From NCBI GenBank assembly GCA_035772785.1, contig JAOCPU010000014.1, positions 62,001 to 126,000 on the forward strand: a stretch of DNA of 64,000 nucleotides, read 5' to 3'. The notes under the pieces were generated by a model. It was not told where the DNA came from. It saw nothing but the letters and a program-made list of their open reading frames with translations, and searched no databases. The position numbers were made by a program, and so were the translations under genes. This document shows positions 50,569 through 61,437 of the stretch, piece after piece. How positions within the stretch are numbered: position 1 is the stretch's first letter; every line of letters begins with the position of its first letter. The DNA is from Phlebiopsis flavidoalba (taxonomy: Eukaryota > Basidiomycota > Agaricomycetes > Polyporales > Phanerochaetaceae).

Positions 50569-52062
50569 ATGACTTGGAATCACATCAAGTACGCGGCTCT
50601 CGAATTTTACTCTGGCATAGTGGTGTGCTTTGCTATACACTCATTCCCCCCTACAAGCAAATGTGTAATCTAATCAATTTTCCGGACAGGAGGTCTACAC
50701 CGGGCTTTAATCCGGAGCTGTGTGGCCGGCACTGTCATTCGTGCATACGACTGGAGGGACCAAGCGGCATGTCAAGTGTACAACAAGAACTATGGCAATG
50801 GAATAGTAAAGAAGGTAAGAAAAAAACGGCAACGTCCGGTGACAGGCATGACCGATATCTAACAGTGCACAGGCAGACATCTCAAATGCTATCGGCCGGC
50901 GAGCTTGGGGAGCTAAAACGGCGGACCTCTGGCTATTATCCCCCTCCTGTCAGCCCTACCACTGTTCTGAACCCTCTTGTCAAAAGGCGCAGAAGACCCG
51001 CGAGCAAAATCCTTTATTCAATCTTATAGAAGATGTTCTTCCGAGCTCGTCACGGTGGACAAGCAACCGAGATATATGCTGGTCGAAAACGTCGCCGGAT
51101 TCGAGGTTCCCCCCGGGTCTTCCCGCAGCCTTTGCGGCACCTTGTTGATTCTGAGGATTCATCCGCTCCCTGTAAGAGACTTCAAGTACACGACAGCGGG
51201 TCCTCCATTATCCTCGGAAAGCTCTGGGGTACAATTGCCACAGCATCGAGCTACTTCTCGCACACCACTACAATTCGGCGTTCCAAACTCCATGAGCTAC
51301 GATATTATACTGCTCGCAAGTGGCGACCGGCAACAATCCACAGATCCACAGCGCGTGTGTTGCGACCATATTCCGGGGCCAAGAGAAAAATGGCTTGACC
51401 ACACGAGAATCCTCGGATGCCTTCTTTCGAGGAGGTTACAAAATTAGGGGAAGTCCGGAGATATCTGGACGATGATCTTGAAGGCAGCGAGAGTTCAAAG
51501 TCTCGGGACCGAATATTAGAAAGGTCGTGGGGGCGACTTTTCGATATATTGTTTTGCCGATCGAGCAAGCGCACTTGTTGCTTCACCAGGGGGTACGTGG
51601 GTCACTCGGTCCGCTTACGATACTTCCTCATGACCCTTCAATTTATAGGGTTACACTAAACTTGCAGAAACGAGCTGGCTCCGTACTATTCAAATAAACG
51701 AGGACTTGGATGTAAGCTGCAGTTTTTTTCACGAATTCAGAGTCCTAACTCACTATCAGGGAGACCAGACCACCGCCACATTCGACGAATTTCTCACTCG
51801 GCAACAAGAAAGGGGCGACGCGGGGAGGATGCTGTTCGGCTTTTGGAATCCGGCCCTGTGAAACTGCGCTACTTCTCAGAGGGGAGTCTCCTTCTGGTTG
51901 CTAGGCCGCCTCTTCTTGTTTCGATCCGCCTCGTGACGGGTGACGACCGAGAGTTTTCACCTGGCCTGACGCAATCGTCTACAAAAACGAAATACAAGCT
52001 GATAGGCAACAGTGTCAACGTCGAGGTTGTCCGCCCGATTGATAGAGTACCTGTTTACATAA
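50569..52062 (+). CDS. DNMT2: tRNA (cytosine-38-C5) methyltransferase Dnmt2
   Basis: Dnmt2/Trdmt1 has a DNA-methyltransferase fold but methylates C38 of tRNA-Asp. The ATG at 50569 (MTWNHIKYAALEFYSGIGG) gives motif I, interrupted by an intron (about 50.63-50.69 kb). IRAYDW...QAACQVYNKNYGNGIVKK follows, then an intron ending TGCACAG at 50872. Next: DISNAIG, ELGELK, DLWLL, PPCQPYTVLNPLVK after correction (catalytic Pro-Cys-Gln, 50.94 kb), GAEDPRAKSFIQ, YMLVENVAGFE (motif VI Glu-Asn-Val), TPTQFGVPNSRLRYYLLA-like text, and the target-recognition segment with the Cys-Phe-Thr triad (KRTCCFTRGY, 51.57 kb). The end shows AIVYKTKYKLIGNSVNVEVV (motif X) and an IEYLFT stop at 52060. The CFT motif and the Asn-Ser-Val end separate Dnmt2 from true DNA methyltransferases. 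Many one-base slips occur. Confidence 0.92.
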
Positions 52063-52493
52063 TTATTGAACGGTTGTCCTGCCATGGTAGCAAAAATGTA
52101 GGCGAAATGACGTGCATTTCTACGCGATTTCTATGTGTTGTAATTGTGTTGCTCGTCGTTTGTCGTCAAACTCGTCATGGTCGTTTGTCGCGGACGCGGC
52201 GGATAGGTAAGTGGCGGCGCTCGTGCATTCAGTCATAGCGGCGGGTGCGGTGCAGCGGGGTGGATACACAGCTTGCCTCCGTCCACACCCTCGCATTCGT
52301 ATCCGACCTCTTATTTTTTGTGTTCGTCGTCGCGAACGACGTAGACACGCGTACTGCGGCCTGCACAGCCCTGAACAGGCCTATTACCCGAGATTCCGGC
52401 AAAGCAGCACACTTCACCTGACTCTCGCTGATCCACGCACCAGCCTCCCCAATCCTACGTGTCTCCGTCCCCCATCTCGTCCAATTTACGACC
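52063..52493. other. Spacer between DNMT2 and the oxysterol-binding protein gene
   Basis: 431 bp containing the downstream region of DNMT2 and the promoter of the next gene. Open frames pass through but show no motif. Nothing else is recognised. Confidence 0.5.
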
Positions 52494-54245
52494 ATGATGA
52501 ACCTATTCAGCTCAAAGGTCCAGCGGCCACGCGGATCCTCGACCTCGAAGACAAAAATGCCCGAGGACACTGAACCGGACGATACATCGATCTTGTTCGT
52601 CTCTTTCGCCCGCCCTCCTGTCCGCCCAAGATGCTTTTGTTTTTGTGCTAACGATGAGGACGATGGTGTACTGTAGGGACGAAAACAGGAAGGGTCCATT
52701 ATTACGTCCATGATATCGCAACTCAGGTGCGTGCGCTCTATTTTGAGAGATGATACTCGGCTTATTCGCCACAGAAGTTGGAATGGACCTGCAGCACAAG
52801 TCACATTTCCAACGTTTGTAACTGGAGCCAAGGAGTATGCTAGAGCGCATAACGGACTTCATGTCCCATCCCGACCTCATCTTTGGGTGCGCTTCCTGTC
52901 CGTTCGTACAATATGCCCCCCTGACGTCTAATGCAGTGCGGAGGAGAACTGCGATGATCCCGAGGAACGTTTCCTTCCTACGCGTGTTGCAGTACTATCT
53001 CGCAGGCTGGCATATCAAGCCCAAGGGCGTCAAGAAACCGTAAGTGAATTCGCCACTCGCCTCATTCATTCGTGAAAGCAGATCGTCTCATTAATACACA
53101 CGGTCCTCCAGGTATAATCCAGTCCTCGGAGAATTTTTCCGCTGTCGATACGACTACCCAGATGGCTCTCAGGGCTTCTACATCGCTGAGCAAGGTGCGT
53201 GCCGGTCGTTCGACTCGTTCGGCGCTGTGTCATAATGCTTGCGTAGTGTCGCACCATCCACCCATCTCGGCCTTTTACTACATTTCACCCGCCAACAAGC
53301 TCGCGATTCTCGGTGAACTACGGGCCCAAGTTCGAAATTCCTTGGCAATAGCGTTTCGACTGTCATGGAGGGCGAGAACCGCATCCTACTAATGGGCAGA
53401 CCAGATGATGGCGGTAAGTGGATCAATAGTATTCGGAGCTCTGCTAATACTTCATGAAGAGTATGTTATTTCCATGCCAAATATGTATGCACGAGGCATT
53501 CTGTGGGGCAAGATGGTTCTGGAACTTGGAGACAATTGCACAGCTCGCAACGAACGTCTTGGACTTGTCTCTGACCTGCAATTCAAGACCAAGGGCTACT
53601 TCTCTGGAACGTACAATGCTATCTCTGGCAAAGTACGACGCCGTTCAACAAACAGCACTGATCTGGGAGAAATATCCGGAAAGTGGAGCTCGGTCATGGA
53701 ATATAAGCCTACCAAGGTGCGCGATGTCACAGTGGACTGAACATATCCCTAACTATTGTTGTTAGGGCGAGAAGAGAGTACTCTTCGACGTCGCCAAGGA
53801 TGGCCAGAAGATTGCCCCCAAGTGGGTCGCACCCGAGGAGGAGCAGGAACCAAACGAGTCACGTCGGTACGCCTCGCCGTCTCGAATTAGCTGACACACG
53901 CGGTCTTACACCTGCGCCGCAGCCTCTGGTCGAAGCTCACAGCGGCGATAGTAGCGAAGGACATGGACCGCGCAACTGAGGCGAAGTCCGCAGTGGAGGA
54001 CGTCGCAGCGAGAGTCACGCAGAGTGCGCGAGGAGAACGCAGAGCACCACATCCCGCGGTTCTTCCAGCAGAATAAGGACGGACGATGGATCCCTAAATT
54101 CATGTACGTGCATTGACTTCGCTCAGTCAGAGTCGAGAGCCTAATCGGTCATTTCAGCGTCCCAACAGATCCCGTCGCAGCGGAGAAGGCGGTTCAAGAG
54201 TGGATCTGGTCACCACCGCCGCAGTCGCAGACCAAAACGGCGTAG
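52494..54245 (+). CDS. Oxysterol-binding protein homologue (Osh/ORP), short type
   Basis: Lipid-transfer protein of the ORP family that exchanges sterol or phosphatidylserine for PI4P at membrane contact sites. The start at ATG 52494 gives a Ser/Lys-rich N-terminus (NLFSSKVQRPRGSSTSKTK) without PH or ankyrin domains. The ORD follows: VTFPTFVLEPRSMLERITDF with MSHPDLIFG, FLRVLQYYLAGWHIKPKGVKKP, an intron from 53040 to 53111, YNPVLGEFFRCRYDYPDGSQ, FYIAEQ, intron 53195-53246, and VSHHPPISAFYYISP. The family fingerprint EQVSHHPP is therefore split by an intron. Next: NKLAILGELRPK-like text, VMEGENRILLMG, YVISMPNMYARGILWGKMVL, DLQFKTKGYFSGTYNAISGK, GEISGKWSSVMEYKPTK, EKRVLFDVAK, WSKLTAAIVAKDMDRATEAK and AVQEWIWSPP before the stop at 54243. 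About 430 residues, like Kes1/Osh4. Confidence 0.94.
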
Positions 54246-54773
54246 TCGGCGCTTCAGGCAGTTCGGTCATAGAGGCAGCATATACGTTAGACTCAACATG
54301 GTCCTCATCCACAATCCGCAATGAGAGGTATGGTATAGTGAAAGATAGGTGAATGCCAAAACAGCGTCGTGCTAGTGTTTTGTATAGTAGTTGTGCTTGC
54401 GAATGGTCTGCTTCCCTCGTATCCTCAAGTCCAGATTAATGTGCAATATATTCCGGTGTACAATGCAGCAGAACCCAAACAACAGTCGAGTGTGATATGT
54501 AGCTGGGTTATCGCGGGAGTGCCATGATGTGTGATGAAGCAGTAAATATGAACAAGCCAACAATGACGAGTGGATGCCGAATCCAAAAATGTTCCAAAGC
54601 ATTGTGGGTATTAGGCTATTGAAGGTGGCAAGGCCGTTGAATATGGAACCCCAGCAGATGATTGATGTGCATACCCAGGACAAAACAGTGGCGAATGAGA
54701 AGCGAAACGAATCGAAGAGACTGTAGAATGAGATTATGGTATGCAAGAGTTTGGCTAAATCTAGGCGATGCGA
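54246..54773. other. Convergent intergenic region with a hydrophobic open frame
   Basis: Lies between the 3' ends of the oxysterol-binding protein gene and the coiled-coil gene. A 124-codon frame on the - strand (54372-54746) is very hydrophobic (VLSWVCTSIICWGSIFNGL, SLLACSYLLLHHTSWH) but has no motif. AT-rich sequence easily gives such frames. It could also be a downstream membrane-segment exon of the coiled-coil gene. Confidence 0.4.
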
Positions 54774-57700
54774 TTACTCCCCACCAGCCATCTTCGCCCA
54801 GTGTTGGTGCCGCGGACACATTGCTTGGTGTCGGCGAGGGTAATCTGCGGGCGATAGTACTGATGTGGCCTGACCGCCTTTGGCGTGACTGGAAGACGAA
54901 TGGGCTCGTCGCGCCGAGCGGTCGGTGCGTGGATGGAATCCCAGACCGAAGGCTGACTGGTGGCGATGCGGCCCGAATGTTGGGCGCATAGTTTGGTTGG
55001 GCGGAAGGCGTGACAACTCGGCTTGTCACCGTAGATGGTGCTAGCACGAGAGTCAGGGCGAGACGGGGTATGTGAGAGTGTGGGTATAACCATTCTGACG
55101 GACACGGGCAGTCGTAAGGGAGTGTGGTGTGATTCCATTCGCCGATCTGGAAGGTGCGGCTGCCTTGGCTTGATCTGCCTCAGCTCGGACACGCGCCAGC
55201 TGAGCTTCGAGGGAGGCAATCTGGTCGCGAAAGTTTGCTCTCGCGGTCCTGTAGACATGTAAGTAGCTGCAGGTTTGAAGATAGCACGTAGTATACCTTG
55301 GGCAAGACGTTCGTGCCGCATCCCTGTCTTCTACCTGCAATTTGAGCACAGAGTAGTCGGCATCCAATTGCGAGCGAATTCTTTCGACGTCGTCAAATCT
55401 CGTGCGCGTAGCATCGAGCTCTTGTTGATAGTCATTCGCGCGTGTTCTCCCATTCGGAAGCGCGCTGCTGGGCCTGTGTGAGGCTTTGACGCGCAGCAAG
55501 GGGCAGTCTTCTCGCTGTTGGCTGCCTTGGACTCTTGATCCTTGAAGTGACGCTGCAGCGGCTGCGTGATCGGCCTCAATGAGCACGGAATTTATCGCGG
55601 GTTTCGCTTGAGCTCTCTTGGACCTCCTCGTCAGAAGTCGCGACCTGATCAGAGCAGCCAGACTTTGCAGTTGGCTCGGAAAGTCCGGCGGATTTCCTCC
55701 ATCTGCTCCTTTTGACTAACTAAGTCCTCGTTCTGCTTGCGCAGTGAGTTGATTTCATCCGATAGAAGCTTATGTTTCCCGAGTGGTGAAATGAAGCGCT
55801 TGTTTCATGACGGTCAACCCTATAGAGGAATTAGCGTAAGCGGAACAAGTACCGCTAGACGTTTTGCATAGCCTGAGACTGCAACTTGCTGCCTTCTCCT
55901 GTGTCAACTGGCCAACCGACTTCTCTAATGCAGATGCGCGGTCCTGACTGTTCATTGCGCAGCGGCATCCGCCGACTCTTGACGCGCCTCTAACGCTTGT
56001 GCCAAAGCCGTTTCGAGCTCAGTAGTCCGCGCCTTAGCAGCCTAAGAGCTTGTGTCACCTCAATCTGCTGCGCTTCCTGTCGAGCTTGCCTCTTCGAATC
56101 TAGCGCGGACAACATATCGCGTTCCCCTCCGACTCCATGATCTTCAGCCGATCAGCCCAAGGTGTCTTTCTCCACGCGAACCTGACCATGAGCACCACGA
56201 GCCTTAGAGCCAACTGTACTTGAAAAGCTCGAGAGCAAGTTCGTAGACAAAAGGCGGCGGATTTCCTCTCCATCTTTGTGCGAAGTGTCGCGCGAGATAA
56301 TGTCCGCATGCGCATTCTGAAGGACCTTGGTCGCCTCGACAATAGCCTCCGGCAACTCGTGTTGATATGCTTGAGAATGTCTTGACAGAAGGTGGAGAAT
56401 TCGTCGTTCTGTGCGACGATTCTCTGTTCTGCTCGTCGAGAACATCGTCGATACCCTCCAGGACTGTTTGTACATCCTCTGATGCAGCGCTGTCCCCGGG
56501 ACAGCTGCTCTTGATGGGACTTGAAAATTTTCTGCTTGTGCGCTCTGACTATCGAGTCCGACACAGAGCGAAGTTGAGCTGGCAGACCCGACAAGGCAGC
56601 GTTGATTTCTTCACGGATACCAGAAAGGTCGACTGTAGTAGACATGGGCACCACACTCTCTTTCTGCCCAAGCGCATCGACAGAGCTCTGAAGTGCACTG
56701 ATAGGCAGGAGCAAGTCCTTGACCGCCTCGACGACTTTGTCGGAAACTACATCGGGACTGAGGGCACGATCCCTAACAGCGAGGCGAGAGTCCAGGCGCT
56801 CGACGACCAGGTCAGAGACTTGTTCCTGATTTCGTGAGCATCTAAGGGAGCCACCAATTTTCCTGACCTCGCTAGACAAGCGGCCGATAATGCCTTCCGC
56901 GTCAAGGTTTTGAGACATCGCAGAGAGTATGGGAGCTAGTTGGTCGACGATGAGGCCAGCAGTTTCGCGTTTGTCGGAGGCGACCTTTTTTTTTTGCGGT
57001 CAATGAGCTGAGAAATGTGGGGCTTGACCCGCTTGCCTGAAAGCTGAGCGGTCAATGCGTCGTAGTCGATGGGGTCAGCACGAACAGCGGAGAGGTGTGG
57101 CGTTGGAGCATGTTAACAACATCGCGTACGATAGTCTCCCGTTCGGCCGCAAATGAGCCCCGAGACTTCTCGAGAGTGTGCATGTGCATGGTGACCCTGA
57201 GAAGTGGCCGTCATGATTGCCTTCATGGTTCGCTCGCCTGAGATCTTCCGCGAACTTCCTGAATTCATTGGCGGGGTTGCGCGCAATGAACAGGTCCTCA
57301 GATCGCGCTGAATGGCGTTGCGCGATCTTCTGCAGAACTTTGCTGAATAATATCTCTCAGATCTCGAAGTCGAACTCTCCACGCGCGTCGGGCTGGCGGT
57401 CGTCTGCGTTTTTGGCGGCCGAGCTCTGTAGCTGAGAGCGGAACAAAGACATCGCCTCCGTAATCATAGACTCGGCAGACGAGCTGATGGTGTGCGAGGG
57501 CTGGCGCAGACTTGTAACTCTTCCAAAGTCTTCTTGATGATCGCCATCTTCTGGTCCCAACAGAGTCGCGAGCTTTCGCTCATACTGCTGCATTTCCATC
57601 TTCCTCGTCACGTTCATTGGACCCCACAGAAATCTCGGACTCAGTCATACTGGTACGGCGAGGAGGTGCAGACCGGCGACGCGGAGGACTATACAAGTCC

Positions 57701-60700
57701 TCTTCTTCGGCACCTGAGCCGTCCCAAACGCCAGGATCCGTGAGTAAACGCCTGTTGCTTTGACTGCGAGAGATAGCGGGCACGGCAAGGTCGTCCAAAG
57801 AGGGGCGGGAACTGTGTTCAAAGACGTCGTGGGAGCTAAGCCGGAGAACGAACGGAGCGTCTAGTACGGTCCTCGTCGCCGTTAACAAGGGCCTTGAACA
57901 AGCCGGCGTGGTACGGGTGTTGCTCGTTTGCGGGGTGTTTGAAGTCAAGGGGAATGGGAGCACGCTTAGGCTTCGCAGTAGGCGGGAAGGGTAGTTCGGT
58001 TGCTGATTCTGGGTTCAGGCGCCTTAATCGTATCGGGCGGCACTGACGTCCCCGTCAAGAGCTGCACCATGGGCGATGAGTGAAGCGGGCAGGTCGCTGC
58101 TGTCTTGGGCGAGGGACAGCGCGGATGCAAAGCCAGAGAACGTGAAGGGTTTTGATGTGGCACTGAGGGGGACCGAACTCATCGGTGGACTAGCAGGCGC
58201 AGAGTGACGAAGCATCTTTGCATCGTCTGCAGTCGGCGGGAATTTGAACGATATCATGGTATCGTTGCCCTCTTCTCCGCTCTCCTCATCCGCATACGAA
58301 GCATGCGAACCGCGGCGTTTGGCGTTTCTTCTCGCGTCCCTGTGAAGCTCTGGGCTCTGGCACAATTGGCGGCGTAGGCAAAGGACGAGGTGCAGGGGCC
58401 GATGGAGCAGGGAAGGAGAGTTGGGGCACGCCTGTCGGCGGCTGGAATGTGAAACCGCCAGGTACAAACTCGGGTGCAGCGACATTGAGTGGTTTACCAA
58501 GGGAGGATGTGCGAGCATGGGTAACGACGGGTTCAGCTGGAACGACAGCCGCGCTGAGGTCGACGCGACGGGCCTGGAACCCGAAGACAAATGGTTTAGC
58601 TAGAGGGTTCAAAGACTCTGCCCCGTGGCATAGTTGACGCAGAAGCTGATGCTTGGCTCGGAGGTGGGCGTGGGTAGAACCCTCCCGACGTGAATGTGCC
58701 CGAAGCTTCACGCGAATGGGCCAATGCAGGATCGTGATATGAGAAGTGTGCCGAGCTTGCACGAGAGTGAGGGAGAGGTGGGAGTGGGCGGCCCTTTGCA
58801 CTGTGGCTTGGAGTCAGGACGAAGAGTATTGTTGTGGGCGGTCATAACCAAGGAACTGTCGCCGATCCTCGTCGCTCGGATTCGAAATGACATCGTCGTC
58901 GAGTTCGTGACCTGGGAGGAAGGTGTCAGGCGGGCGAGGGAAATTTGGTAATCTTCTAGGCGCCTCCAAATCTCGACGGACTTGTCGGGCACGACGCAAC
59001 ATACGGCGATGAACACGCTCTTGGCGGGCTCTTTCTTCGTCAGAGGGATTTGACCATTCACCTATGCTCTGCAAACGCACATGGGTAAATACACACGCGA
59101 AAATAGCTAAGTTGTAGAAAAAACGCACCTCGTCATCGGACGTCTCCTTCATATCTTCAGATCCTGTCCACTCCTCCACTGCGTCTGTGTCGAAAACCTC
59201 GGGCTCTCCCTCGGGTTCTCTCAGGGGTGCCATAGCCGGGATGGAAGGGTTGGTTATTCCGGCCTCCTCAGTTATCCTTCCCACGGAGCGTAAAGATAGA
59301 GCAGCCCCCCGACAATTTCGACACGTGTCTCGAGTGGATACGACTTTGCGCGGCAGTAGTAATGCCGTCTTCCAATAGATCTTCACCCTCAGCCTCATCC
59401 GGCGTTCGGTATCAAGCTCGTTCACTTCGTCTTCAGCCTCTGCCTGGACTTCTTCCTCTGGTGGCTCCTCTTCTTCTTCTGTAACGTCCAACCCGAAACC
59501 GCGCATAAAGTCTGGCCGGCTCTCTGGCCGTGACACGGGTAAGGGTGGAGCTAGGGAGTTAACGTTGGTTGGCACAATGCCTTGTGGGGCATGTAGCGGA
59601 GCATTTTCGGACGATGGCAGTCACTGTTGGAATACCAGGCAATGACATAGTGACTATCTGGTCTGAGCCGAGGGTTGCAGAGGGTCCGAATGGATTAAAA
59701 GCGGCGGTAGGGTTATAGAATGAGGGTGCTTGCGCAAGGGACATACTGTGCCCATGGCCGATTTTGTAGTCGAGGAGGTAGAGATCCAGATGGGGAGGGA
59801 GAGCCATTTTGGATACTCGGCTGCGGTGATGAAGCCAAGGATCCCGAGACGGAGGCATTCTGCGACTGCTGCAACTTGTTGAGCTTGAAGAACAGCAGTG
59901 CAGGGTCGGCGGGGGATGAGATCTGCAGACAGTAAAACAACGGAAACTACGTGGGGAGAATAATTCAGTACTCACGGATGCGGCTCGAGCATGGGGAGCA
60001 TGAACGTTGGGACCGAGCTGCCTGAGCCTTTCTCCACACCAAGTTTCTCAAGCTTCTCCTCAAATCATTTTCTGCTTCATTGCTTTCCACGCGCCCTGAA
60101 TTGATGAGAGTGAGCTTTGCGCTGTGGTGGGACTAGAAGAGACGAAACAACCTTGTCCGGGTAGAACACGTCGACAGTAGGCGGGATCGAAAGCCGCCAC
60201 GCGTCCGAAGGGTAGGTCTCGGCAGTAGTCAAGTCAGGCGGTGAGATGTTGTCTTGATTGGGGATTTCCGAGGGCAATAGCGGTATTCTAGCCCAAGGCG
60301 CGCGGGATCCCATTCTCCTCTCCCTCTTGCACGGTCTCCTTGGGGAGATTCACTATCACCTTCTTCACCTTTGGAGGCGGTGGTGCGGGAGCAGCAGTTG
60401 GTGGAGGTAAAGGACTGACTTTGCGCTGAGGACCACCAAGGACAGCTTTCGGAGGCCCGCCTGTGCTAACACTCTGCGTTCTCTTGCTCCGGGGAACGAA
60501 TGGCTGTGGTGGTAGCATGGGAACTTGGGAAGCCCATCTGACCGAGCGGGGTCATCGGCCATACCTTGAGGTGGGAGAATACCTGCAGCAGCAAGCTGTG
60601 CGACGCTGGGGTGGGCGCGGTGCATAGTGGGACGCGGAGGTGCGCCTGGTGGTTGTCGTGGAAAGAATTGGGCTTGCATAGGTGTCTGCAGCAGGAAACT

Positions 60701-60874
60701 GAGGGTGGTTGCATTGGGAAGTTATTATGTGCGCCGACGTTTATCGGCGGTCGGCAGACTCGGGGAGTACATGGGCACATTTTCGCCAAAGGCGAAATGC
60801 TGCTGTTGAGGCCCCGGAGGCGGTATCTGCAGGCGACTGAGCTGGCGAGCGTGTGGATGAGAAGCAGTCGCCAT
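54774..60874 (-). CDS. Large coiled-coil protein, conserved-looking hypothetical
   Basis: From ATG 60874: a Pro/Gln-rich N-terminus (MATASHPHARQLSRLQIPPP), then PPPKVKKVIVNLPKE and DAWRLSIPPTVDVFYPDK. Low-complexity stretches follow, with an acidic block (EEEEEPPEEEVQAEAEDE, 59.44 kb) and an Arg-rich helix (RMLRRARQVRRDLEAP). A middle Ser-rich part holds HDVFEHSSRPSLDDLAVPAI and MTESEISVGSNERDEED. The long C-terminal part is predicted coiled coil: RKMEMQQYERKLATLLG, ERTMKAIMTATSQ, RETIVRDVVNML, SQNLDAEGIIGRLSSEVRKI, EINSLRKQNEDLVSQKEQME and ASLEAQLARVRAEADQAKAA. The C-terminal tail is Ser/Pro-rich, ending around SAAPTLGEDG near 54.78 kb. I do not recognise the family. A scaffold or motor-adaptor role would only be a guess. 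A T10 run at 56986-56995 codes for a lysine run. Numerous frame slips occur, and gene limits other than the start are approximate. Confidence 0.7.
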
Positions 60875-61437
60875 CGTAGGTGACTACTCCAGGGACGCGT
60901 CAAACGAGCTCTGTCAACGCGGGGCTCGTCGGCGAGAGGGTATCAGAGCGGTATGTGCTGTCGCAGACGACGACGAAAGCCGGAAACAAGATGTGCACTA
61001 CTGGTGGGATCAAAACAATGCACGTGGCGCCATTTATTGTTGGTACCCAAAATTGCTTCCCTATACGGCGGCGATAGACCTCTCAAAAAGTGGCGAAGTT
61101 GGGACCATCAGGACAGTTTTGAGCACAATCACTCTACGACCTCGGTATTTGTTTGAGCAATACGGCTGCAATGAGTATAGCAGCCGGGCAAAACTCTACT
61201 TCATCGCGCTGAGATTACGTAACAGCCGACACCCTGTTGAACACCCGCTTTGCAATCTCAGGCCAACCTTTCCTTCGTACTTTCTCTCTACCCTCCACTT
61301 TTCTCTGCGACGACACCTATATATTTTTTCTGTTCAGACCTTGATCACTTGCTCCGGAGCTATCTGTCTTTTGTCTATCGATCCTACAACCCCTACATCT
61401 CATCTGCCATCCACACTCAGGCCGTAGCTCTGACCGC
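60875..61437. promoter_or_regulatory. Divergent promoter region of the coiled-coil and PHD genes
   Basis: 563 bp between two start codons facing away from each other, so it must contain both promoters. An AT-rich patch TATATATTTTTTC (61318-61330), about 110 bp before the PHD start, is a possible core-promoter element. Pyrimidine-rich sequence follows, as often before fungal starts. Confidence 0.5.

Noticed and set aside
50569..52062. DNA cytosine methyltransferase or genome-defence (RIP/MIP) enzyme
   Set aside because: The Cys-Phe-Thr motif, short length and Asn-Ser-Val end mark Dnmt2, which acts on tRNA. No BAH or replication-foci domain is seen.
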